A stretch of 7,027 nt of DNA. Origin: Methylophaga sp. GTDB taxonomy: Bacteria; Pseudomonadota; Gammaproteobacteria; Nitrosococcales; Methylophagaceae. The position numbers and the translations under genes were made by a program. The first letter of the stretch is position 1; each line of letters starts with the position of its first letter. The stretch is from assembly GCA_014762585.1 (NCBI GenBank), contig JABURN010000209.1:1-7027 (forward strand). Direction: 5' to 3'. The notes below the pieces were generated by a model. That model had not been told where the DNA came from, ran no database searches, and saw only the letters and a list, made by a program, of their open reading frames with translations. Of this stretch, positions 1-6,090 are shown piece after piece.

Positions 1-1089
1 ATCAAGTTGAGCGTAAGCACCGCGGATACGGGTTTCATCTTTCTGCCGGAAACTATTGTTTTCACTGATGCTGTCGTAATTCGCATCATCAAATCCCAAT
101 AATGTTTCGTCTAGTTGATTGTGATAGAGCCATAGCTTGGCACCCCAATTATCATTGAGAGCATAATCACCACCCAGTTGAAGCGTAGTGCCTCGCTGAT
201 CTTCAGTCCGTTCATAGCGGGCATTACGCGAAAAAGGGTCAGAGCTATCAAATGCAATCGGTGGTTTGCCGTAGTCTCCCTGCTGGTGACTGAGAAACAG
301 TCCCATATTGAGTTTTTCCGTAACTTGCCGGTTATAGGAAAGCAGGTAATTCTCCCGGCGATAATCACTGTTATTGCGTTCATCCGTGTCCTGATAATTT
401 TCACTGTCAGGACCGATAGGCGAGTCAAAATCATCGGACATAGGAAAACCATCACGGGAACGGATGCCTGCTGCCATAAACAGATCATTTTCACCATCAC
501 CATAGCCGGCGTAAGCATTGCTGTGCCAGAAGTGATCACTGCCGAGTTCGGCCTTGAAACCACTGCGCAGACCATTGAACTGACCTCGGGTCTGAATATC
601 CATGACCCCGCCCATACCGCCATCACCATACAACACGGATGAGCCACCGGCCTTCAGATCGATACGGCCGATACCGAATGTCGGAATAAGCGTAGGATCA
701 AATTGACCATCAAAAGTGGAATTAAAAGGAACGCCATTGACCAGGAGCTTGATCTGCCGTGTTCTGAGGCCGCGAATATCGATACGTGGTGTGCCATCCG
801 CACCATTTCTGACATTGAGGGAGGGCACTAGCTTGATAGCCTCATCCAGGCTGCGAGCACTGATGCGCTCCATATCTTCTCTGTCGATTCGAAATTGACT
901 CGCCGTTTCCACGTTTTCTTTAACTACGATCTGGCCCAGGGGATAAACATTCTCTGGCGGCATCTCGGCCTTGATGGCGGCACTAACTGAGAGAGCCAGC
1001 AGACTGGCAGTCGTCGTCAAAAAAGGCTTCGTTATATTTATTGAGCTATAACGCTGGGCGGAAAAAAGGGTCCTCATTTTGGGTTTCAT
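1..1089 (-). CDS. TonB-dependent outer-membrane receptor, N-terminal part (cut by left edge)
   Basis: The visible 363 residues are the signal peptide, plug domain and first barrel strands of a TonB-dependent receptor, which imports scarce substrates across the outer membrane using TonB/ExbBD energy. Residues 1-41 form a secretion signal with an unusually long N-region before the hydrophobic stretch (about 24-38). A TonB-box-like IVV (54-56) follows. The plug runs from about 60 to 165 and has the family signatures DIRGLR (104-109), LLVNGVP (115-121) and YGDGGMGGVMDI (154-165). From about 170 the aromatic and acidic alternation is typical of barrel strands. The ATG at 1089 is chosen because GGAG sits 7 bases upstream; an in-frame ATG at 1077 is the alternative. 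The gene starts 17 bases after the S-like membrane gene, so it is the last visible gene of that operon. A ModE-like palindrome lies inside codons 13-20. The family is certain; the substrate is inferred (molybdenum, tungsten or a chelate) only from that palindrome and the neighbours. Confidence 0.93.
   Translation of the reverse strand, partial: MKPKMRTLFSAQRYSSINITKPFLTTTASLLALSVSAAIKAEMPPENVYPLGQIVVKENVETASQFRIDREDMERISARSLDEAIKLVPSLNVRNGADGTPRIDIRGLRTRQIKLLVNGVPFNSTFDGQFDPTLIPTFGIGRIDLKAGGSSVLYGDGGMGGVMDIQTRGQFNGLRSGFKAELGSDHFWHSNAYAGYGDGENDLFMAAGIRSRDGFPMSDDFDSPIGPDSENYQDTDERNNSDYRRENYLLSYNRQVTEKLNMGLFLSHQQGDYGKPPIAFDSSDPFSRNARYERTEDQRGTTLQLGGDYALNDNWGAKLWLYHNQLDETLLGFDDANYDSISENNSFRQKDETRIRGAYAQLD
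1030..1053. promoter_or_regulatory. ModE-like operator inside the receptor gene
   Basis: The plus strand reads CGTTATAT, 8 bases, CTATAACG. The two 8-base arms are inverted repeats matching at 7 of 8 positions. Length and spacing are the same as in the second palindrome of the window (2400-2423), and, as I recall it, as in the E. coli modA operator (CGTTATAT-N8-ACATAACG). It covers codons 13-20 of the TonB-receptor gene exactly, 36 bases after its ATG. It could be a roadblock or a second operator for looping with 2400-2423 (centres about 1.37 kb apart), or it could control an internal promoter, although I see no good -35 element. Binding by the ModE-like protein is inferred. Confidence 0.7.
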
Positions 1090-1106
1090 ATCAAGGCTCC
1101 GTGGTT

Positions 1107-1667
1107 TTAGTTATCGGTTTTCAGTTTTTGCATGGAGCGCCAGGCCAGCAGACCGGCGAGACCGCCGACAAGGCCAAAGCAGAAATGCGTGACAAGTGGA
1201 TAGAGTAAACCCTGGTCAAGTGAGTCACTGACAATACCGAGATTAGATTGCAATGACAGTTTGATCAGCGGTTTGAGCATATGCGCAAGTGCCGTCACTA
1301 TTATCATCAAAGCCAGCGTCAGACTGTGGTGCTTGAGAAGACGGTAAGCACTATCGATGAACAGGCCCTGGGCCAGCAGAATAATGGCAGCGACGCCAGC
1401 GGCATCATTAATGATAAGACTGGCGCTGACGCCACCCATCGCGGCCAGACTGGCCGCATAAGTCTGCGGAGCACTGAGTCGTACAAACATCAGAATTGCC
1501 ATCAGTTCCAGGCCGTGTCGTCCCGGCAAATTAAGTGGCCACCTGAGGGCTTCGTGGAACCACACCGTCAGTGCTCCTGCAGACAGAATCAGAAAAACCT
1601 GCAGCCATTGATTGCTGAATAAGTCAGAACTGTCTGAGATAGTCTTTTGCGGCAACTTGCCAGCCAT
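1107..1667 (-). CDS. Small polytopic inner-membrane protein resembling an ECF-transporter S component
   Basis: This is a 186-residue, very hydrophobic protein with about five or six membrane helices (roughly 20-38, 53-65, 68-86, 88-106, 115-133 and 158-176) and a short lysine-containing C-terminus. Its size, helix number and the PGRHGLELMAILM-like second segment recall the substrate-binding S components of energy-coupling-factor transporters, but I cannot assign a family firmly; no EcfT or EcfA partner is in the window. The reading frame is open further upstream, but the ATG at 1667 is preferred because GGAG lies 7 bases before it. That start overlaps the end of the TiaS-like gene by 44 bases, so translation may be coupled. 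It sits between the TiaS-like gene and a TonB receptor, in an operon with ModE-like operators. The likely role, by inference, is the inner-membrane step of uptake of a molybdenum- or tungsten-related substrate. Confidence 0.75.
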   Translation of the reverse strand: MAGKLPQKTISDSSDLFSNQWLQVFLILSAGALTVWFHEALRWPLNLPGRHGLELMAILMFVRLSAPQTYAASLAAMGGVSASLIINDAAGVAAIILLAQGLFIDSAYRLLKHHSLTLALMIIVTALAHMLKPLIKLSLQSNLGIVSDSLDQGLLYPLVTHFCFGLVGGLAGLLAWRSMQKLKTDN

Positions 1668-2382
1668 GAGGATTCTCCAAATCGGGCTCGACGATGAGAG
1701 TTGCCTGCCCACCCAGCCAGATGGCTCTGGGCCAGGGGCCCATGGCAATGTCGAGATCGGGGTTTGTTAATACTTGTCCTTCAATGCTTTGCACCAGGTC
1801 TATCCCTGTCTGGTCCAGTAATACGCCAAGCTTGACGGTCTGTTCGGCCTGTTCGCGCATGCCTTGTAGCCAGAGCATACGGCCATCACTGCCGGAGGCC
1901 TGCAGACCGACAGCGGCGAGGGCACCGATCACGCCATCTTTATCACCGGTCAGGCCATACAGGTTGATCTGATATTTCTCCGCCAGTTCCCATGCCTGTA
2001 ACTGCTTGACCAACTGCTGTTTACAGACAAAGCCGAACTGATGAATCTCCAGCGGAATAGCCTGTTCCCAGGCAATACACAGCCCCGCATCAGCGCCCTG
2101 GGCGCTGTTCTGTTGCAGATACTCAAGACAGTAATCGTTGATAGCTTGAATCTGGCTGCTGTCAGTTTGAACCCGCACACAGGCGGCGCTGTTGTGTGAA
2201 GTGAAAGGTACCAGCGGGCTTTTGAGTAATTGATGGCGGGTGATGACACGACAACTGCCCCAGCCGTTTTCTGTAATGGCTGCACCCAGGCTGCGGGCGT
2301 GATATCCGGTGCCGCGGCTCTCCAGGTTATCAGTATCATCAATGCCGATAAGCAGTTGTTGGTTGGGTATAGCTTCAGTCAT
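1624..2382 (-). CDS. TiaS-like protein (TCKD kinase-type domain plus ferredoxin-like domain), bacterial short form
   Basis: The 252-residue protein opens with GIDDTD (13-18) followed by a Gly/Thr turn (RGTG, 23-26). This is the ATP/metal-binding signature of the kinase-like domain of archaeal TiaS, which phosphorylates C34 of tRNA-Ile2 and joins agmatine to it. Further TiaS-like segments are the VPF.SHN.A region (58-67) and GDKDGVIGALAAVGL (146-160), like the GxIGALAAIG motif of TiaS. The OB-fold and zinc ribbon that TiaS uses to bind tRNA are absent, so tRNA modification is unlikely; a phosphotransfer or nucleotide-dependent role is inferred and the substrate is unknown. The start at 2382 has only a weak ribosome site. 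The gene lies directly behind a ModE-like operator and overlaps the membrane-protein gene by 44 bases. Family similarity is strong; function is unknown. Confidence 0.88.
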   Translation of the reverse strand: MTEAIPNQQLLIGIDDTDNLESRGTGYHARSLGAAITENGWGSCRVITRHQLLKSPLVPFTSHNSAACVRVQTDSSQIQAINDYCLEYLQQNSAQGADAGLCIAWEQAIPLEIHQFGFVCKQQLVKQLQAWELAEKYQINLYGLTGDKDGVIGALAAVGLQASGSDGRMLWLQGMREQAEQTVKLGVLLDQTGIDLVQSIEGQVLTNPDLDIAMGPWPRAIWLGGQATLIVEPDLENPHGWQVAAKDYLRQF

Positions 2383-2399
2383 CTTGCTGTTGTCTCAAA

Positions 2400-2423
2400 C
2401 GTTATATGCAAGCATATACAACG
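2400..2423. promoter_or_regulatory. ModE-like operator upstream of the TiaS-like gene
   Basis: The plus strand reads CGTTATAT, 8 bases, ATACAACG; the 8-base arms are inverted repeats with one mismatch. Length and spacing equal those of the palindrome at 1030-1053 and of the E. coli modA operator as I remember it. It ends 17 bases before the start codon at 2382 and overlaps the best candidate -10 element (2411-2416), so a bound ModE-like protein would be expected to repress. The gene for a ModE-like regulator ends only 21 bases upstream (2445). Confidence 0.8.
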
Positions 2424-2439
2424 ATGAGCAATAAACCAA
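2411..2439 (-). promoter_or_regulatory. Candidate sigma-70 promoter for the TiaS-like / S-like / receptor operon
   Basis: On the minus strand TTGGTT (2439-2434) and TATGCT (2416-2411) are separated by 17 bases, a reasonable though imperfect sigma-70 pair. The -10 lies inside the ModE-like palindrome, which fits repression. A minus-strand TATAAC inside the same palindrome is an alternative -10. No experimental start is known. Confidence 0.4.
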
Positions 2440-2444
2440 CTATG

Positions 2445-2789
2445 CTAACGGAGTAGATCGCAGAGTGCCTCAGCTTCCTGATGCGTGGCCTCATTGGCCA
2501 GTTGCTGGATATGACGGTAGTGAGTCAGGACCTTTTTGCCAAAATCAGTCACTGCTGCGCCACCGCCATGACTGCCACCGGTAGCGGTCGTGACCAATGA
2601 CTGTTTGAAGCTGGTATTCATGGTATTGACGAGATCCCAGGCCCGTTTATAGGACATGCCCATGCTCTTGGCGGCGGCGGAGATCGAGCCGGTAGTGATG
2701 ATGGCTTCAAGCAGATCGGCTTTGCCGGGTCCAAGCGCATAAACGCCCCGGTAGGGAATTCGCAGTTTGATGTCGATGCCGCTGCTCAT
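2445..2789 (-). CDS. One-domain ModE-type winged-helix regulator (lacks molybdate-binding domain)
   Basis: This 114-residue protein matches the N-terminal DNA-binding part of ModE, the molybdate-responsive regulator. A helix-turn-helix spans about 24-60 (TGSISAAAKSMGMSYKRAW at 33-51, very close to the E. coli SGSISQGAKDAGISYKSAW stretch), followed by the glycine-rich wing GGSHGGGAAVTDFG (71-84) and a long helix for dimerisation (85-105). E. coli ModE has about 260 residues and carries two Mop/TOBE domains that bind molybdate. None is present here and the gene ends cleanly in TAG, so the ligand must be sensed by the wing domain itself, by a partner, or not at all. A matching 24-bp palindrome lies 21 bases downstream in the promoter of the next gene, and another in the receptor gene. 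A good TATAAT lies upstream. DNA binding as a dimer is family knowledge; the targets are inferred. Confidence 0.9.
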   Translation of the reverse strand: MSSGIDIKLRIPYRGVYALGPGKADLLEAIITTGSISAAAKSMGMSYKRAWDLVNTMNTSFKQSLVTTATGGSHGGGAAVTDFGKKVLTHYRHIQQLANEATHQEAEALCDLLR

Positions 2790-2817
2790 GATTTCTGGCT
2801 TGTCTGAAATAAAACAG

Positions 2818-2823
2818 ATTATA
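2818..2823 (-). promoter_or_regulatory. Candidate -10 element of the ModE-like gene
   Basis: The minus strand contains a perfect TATAAT about 28 bases upstream of the ATG at 2789. No convincing -35 sequence is seen 16-18 bases further upstream, so this may be a weak or regulated promoter. Read-through from tRNA-Ser is the alternative. Confidence 0.4.
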
Positions 2824-2875
2824 GCCCACAGAGGGGACTGTTGAGGGGCTGATTGCGGGGGGAATAGATTATTAA

Positions 2876-2966
2876 TGGCGGAGAAGGAGGGATTCGAACC
2901 CTCGATAGGCTATTAACCTATACACACTTTCCAGGCGTGCGCCTTCAACCACTCGGCCACTTCTCC
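2876..2966 (-). tRNA. tRNA-Ser(GGA)
   Basis: A full cloverleaf is visible on the minus strand. The 7-bp acceptor stem is GGAGAAG with CTTCTCC, followed by discriminator G and an encoded CCA (2878-2876). The anticodon stem CACGC/GTGTG encloses the loop CTGGAAA, giving anticodon GGA (2932-2930), which reads UCC and UCU serine codons. The long variable arm (stem ATAGG/CCTAT) is typical of class II tRNA-Ser, and the T-arm contains GGTTCGAATCC. The gene begins 20 bases after the stop codon of coaX and has no clear promoter of its own in that gap, so it may be processed from the birA-coaX transcript or use a promoter inside coaX. Confidence 0.97.
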
Positions 2967-2986
2967 TAAGGGTGCGAAAGATTACC

Positions 2987-3973
2987 CTAGATCGCTTCTT
3001 CTGGCAATGCTGAACCGGGTTTATCTTTCTCTGATAATGCTTTATCAGAAGCTGCTTCCACCTTTTTGCTGCGGCTTCGGCGCGGCTTTTTCTTGACTGT
3101 AGGGGCACCTTCAGCAGTTTCCTGCTGCTTATCTTCCACTGGTTGCGGCAAGTCTTCGGACGGCTTGTCCTCATTAATTGCGCTGACTTCAGCCGGTTTT
3201 TCCTGCTTTTTGCTGCGGCTTTTTTTCTTGTCATCCTGACGAACATAAAAAGCCAGGCCTTTCAGCACGATATCCGGGTAGTGATTGAGATCGTCAGGTA
3301 GCAGCGGCAGCAGTTGCTCGGCATCACCACCGGTAATAATAAAGCGGACCTGATTATTAAAAGTCTGTTTCAGATCACTGATGATGCGTTCGAGCGTGGC
3401 ACTGACGCTGTAGAGAGTGCCGGCATGAATCGCGCTGAAGGTATTGGTTGCCAGGGTATTGAATTCTTTTTCGCCCAGATCTTCTGTCAGGGCATCCGTG
3501 TTGGCGGCGAGGGAACTGCGCATCAGACTCAGTCCGGGCAGAATCATGCCACCCTGATGCTGACCGGTTTTGCTGACAATATCGATGGTCATTGCAGTGC
3601 CGCAGTCAATCACGCATTGTGCCTGACGGGCATGCTGGCGGGCCGCTATCAGTGAGAGCCAGCGGTCCACACCCAGCTTTTCCGGCTCATCGTAGGCATT
3701 GCTGACACCAAAGCGCTTTTTCTCGCTGGTCACGAACTTAGGAGTCAGGTCCCAGTTTTTCTGTGTCCACTCGCTGAGTTGCTCTGCCAGCTTTTCACCG
3801 CCTACATTGGCGACGTAAACCGCTTGGATCTCGGAAAGGTTTTTCCAGGCTTTGTTCAGCGCAGCCTTGATGCCGGATTTCGCCCGCTGAAAACTGTGAC
3901 TGTCATTCAGACCACTCTTGTCCAGTGTGGCCCATTTGACTCGACTGTTGCCGATATCGACCAGTAATTTCAT
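2987..3973 (-). CDS. coaX: Type III pantothenate kinase with a long lysine-rich C-terminal tail
   Basis: CoaX phosphorylates pantothenate with ATP, the first step of coenzyme A synthesis in the cytoplasm. Family motifs are clear: DIGNSRVKW (6-14, phosphate-binding), GVDRW (101-105), DCGTAMTID (123-131), GGMILPG (141-147) and TGGDAE (214-219). The core ends near AFYVR (241-245), the usual CoaX length of about 245-260 residues. Here about 80 more residues follow, rich in Lys, Glu, Ser and Pro and with two copies of an SRSKK motif (252-256 and near 299-303); the tail looks disordered. The tail begins at a run of seven A on the coding strand (3226-3220). The start overlaps the birA stop as ATGA (3970-3973), so the two are translationally coupled. 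Kinase identity is certain; the role of the tail is unknown. Some gammaproteobacteria have a SPOR-domain gene after coaX; here the tail and then tRNA-Ser occupy that place. Confidence 0.95.
   Translation of the reverse strand: MKLLVDIGNSRVKWATLDKSGLNDSHSFQRAKSGIKAALNKAWKNLSEIQAVYVANVGGEKLAEQLSEWTQKNWDLTPKFVTSEKKRFGVSNAYDEPEKLGVDRWLSLIAARQHARQAQCVIDCGTAMTIDIVSKTGQHQGGMILPGLSLMRSSLAANTDALTEDLGEKEFNTLATNTFSAIHAGTLYSVSATLERIISDLKQTFNNQVRFIITGGDAEQLLPLLPDDLNHYPDIVLKGLAFYVRQDDKKKSRSKKQEKPAEVSAINEDKPSEDLPQPVEDKQQETAEGAPTVKKKPRRSRSKKVEAASDKALSEKDKPGSALPEEAI
3062..3221 (-). repeat. 16-bp direct repeat encoding the SRSKK motif in the CoaX tail
   Basis: The plus-strand sequence CTTTTTGCTGCGGCTT occurs at 3062-3077 and again at 3206-3221, in the same reading frame, encoding Ser-Arg-Ser-Lys-Lys both times. 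The copies bound most of the low-complexity tail of CoaX. They suggest the tail grew by internal duplication, or that selection keeps two basic clusters. Confidence 0.7.
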
Positions 3974-4773
3974 GAGGCAAACCTGATGCTGATGTGGCTG
4001 TTGGAAAGCTGATGAATCTGATTATCACGCAGATATCGCAGTTCACCCTGTTCATTGATTCCACAGGCCAGGGCAGGAGTGCGCTGATCACCATCTATCA
4101 GGGTGATGGCTTGTTCGTGCAGTGCGTCATATTGCGGCCAGAGCGGCAGAAAGTCGCTGAGTCCACGGTGTTCAAACAGTTCAATTGTTTCAATCATGTT
4201 TTGAATTATTTTTCCTGCCAGCCAGTTTCGGCAGGGGACGGTGTCACATAACTGCTCAAGGCTGGTGGAGGGTTGTTGGATTAAGTCACGGGTGGATGGC
4301 GGAAGCTTAAAGTTAAGGCCGATACCCACTACCGTGTATTGTTTGGTATTGAACCTTGATTCTACAAGAATTCCTGCCAGCTTTTGTCGCTGATGCAGCA
4401 CATCATTGGGCCATTTGAGCTGTAACTGATTGATTCCAGCTTCCTTAAGCGTATTTATCAGGCAGATACCGATCGCAATACTGAGGCCGTTTCTCGGTAC
4501 ATCTGCGCAATTGGGCCAGAACAGGGATAGATAAAGATTACCGGCCGCAGGTGACTGCCATTGATCGCCGCGTCGTCCACGACCGGCCGTCTGTGTCTCG
4601 GCCAGGCAGACAGCGGGAGTTTGTTTGCCTTCGCTGAATCGGGCCCATAACGCATCGCTGGTGGAATTAATTTCCGGGTAAATCAGAATGTCTTCCAGCA
4701 GTGCTCTGGTGGAAGCAGACATAGCACGGCCGATCTCCGGCAGGGATAGAGGGGCAAAAGCGGATTGGTTCAA
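3970..4773 (-). CDS. birA: Biotin--[acetyl-CoA-carboxylase] ligase, monofunctional (no HTH domain)
   Basis: This enzyme makes biotinoyl-AMP and transfers biotin to the carboxyl carrier protein of acetyl-CoA carboxylase. Visible motifs are the substrate STS (37-39), the biotinoyl-AMP loop GRGRRG (64-69), KWPND with the catalytic lysine (120-124) and GIGLN (150-154), followed by the C-terminal SH3-like domain. At 267 residues it is about 55 shorter than E. coli BirA and lacks the N-terminal winged-helix that represses the bio operon. PLSLPEIGRA (8-17) resembles the end of that wing, which suggests the domain was lost. The start given is TTG at 4773, because no ATG lies between it and the upstream in-frame TAG at about 4808; ATG at 4722 is possible, with a GGAG 12 bases upstream. 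The gene overlaps coaX by 4 bp. The 88 bases upstream hold only weak promoter-like sequences. Confidence 0.92.
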   Translation of the reverse strand: MNQSAFAPLSLPEIGRAMSASTRALLEDILIYPEINSTSDALWARFSEGKQTPAVCLAETQTAGRGRRGDQWQSPAAGNLYLSLFWPNCADVPRNGLSIAIGICLINTLKEAGINQLQLKWPNDVLHQRQKLAGILVESRFNTKQYTVVGIGLNFKLPPSTRDLIQQPSTSLEQLCDTVPCRNWLAGKIIQNMIETIELFEHRGLSDFLPLWPQYDALHEQAITLIDGDQRTPALACGINEQGELRYLRDNQIHQLSNSHISIRFAS

Positions 4774-4861
4774 AGGAAGTTCTTGGTGATAAATCGTGGA
4801 GATAGTCTAGCAGGCGGGGGATAGTATTGGGAACCGGTGAAAACCGGATTGAAACAGGCGC

Positions 4862-5089
4862 TTAGACTTTAATATCAAGCAGGCTGCCAATCATTTCATT
4901 ACTGGTTTCAATCACCTTGGCAGCGGCTTCCACCTGGCGCTTGTTGGCATCGAGTTGAACCAGTGCCTGGGTCAGTTGCTCACTGGACAGCTCATCAGCA
5001 CGGGCGATTTGATTGGCATTCTGGCTGGCGCCATAGATGCCACTCTGTACCCCGGCGATGCCGGATTGGAAAGCTGAAATGCTGTTCAT
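4862..5089 (-). CDS. 75-residue mini protein resembling flagellar rod/hook terminal helices
   Basis: I do not recognise a named gene. The first 30 residues (AFQSGIAGVQSGIYGASQNA at 6-25) recall the N-terminal D0 helix of flagellar axial proteins such as FlgB, FlgC and FlgG. The last 33 (LDANKRQVEAAAKVIETSNE, then MIGSLLDIKV) closely resemble their conserved C-terminal helix, typically like EANAKVIQTADEMLGTLLDI. The folded middle domain is missing, leaving two helices and a short linker, so the protein could form a coiled coil or join an axial structure. There is no signal peptide and no cysteine. The ATG at 5089 has GGAG 8 bases upstream. It lies 36 bases after the DUF2069 gene, outside any visible flagellar cluster. 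It may be a flagellar accessory protein, or a small protein that took over this helix pair; function unknown. Confidence 0.72.
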   Translation of the reverse strand: MNSISAFQSGIAGVQSGIYGASQNANQIARADELSSEQLTQALVQLDANKRQVEAAAKVIETSNEMIGSLLDIKV

Positions 5090-5125
5090 AGTTTGTCTCC
5101 TCGTTCTAATGAGACTTTTATCACA

Positions 5126-6090
<965 letters not shown>

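Noticed and set aside
111..647. Long open frames on both strands inside the receptor gene (also 178-642 plus)
   Set aside because: The receptor frame shows a complete signal peptide and plug motifs; these others have no family features and no ribosome sites.
1668..1748. Longer N-terminus for the S-like membrane protein (start at 1748)
   Set aside because: It would extend the overlap with the TiaS-like gene to 125 bases and adds a non-hydrophobic leader with no good ribosome site; ATG 1667 has GGAG at the right distance.
1950..2342. 130-codon minus-strand frame inside the TiaS-like gene
   Set aside because: Shadow of a gene whose real frame carries GIDDTD and DGVIGALAAVG motifs.
2823..2850. 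Bulged hairpin (AGCCC/GGGCT plus ACAG/CTGT) after tRNA-Ser as a terminator
   Set aside because: It has a 4-base bulge, no T-run directly after the stem, and it overlaps the candidate -10 of the ModE-like gene.
2872..3246. Open minus-strand frame of 124 codons across the tRNA and the coaX tail
   Set aside because: It runs through the whole tRNA-Ser gene and overlaps coaX in another frame; its Lys/Arg/Ala-rich content is a by-product of the coaX tail composition.
4834..4847. CCGGT-GAAA-ACCGG hairpin between the mini-protein gene and birA
   Set aside because: Only 5 bp and no T-run on the minus strand after it; not convincing as a terminator.
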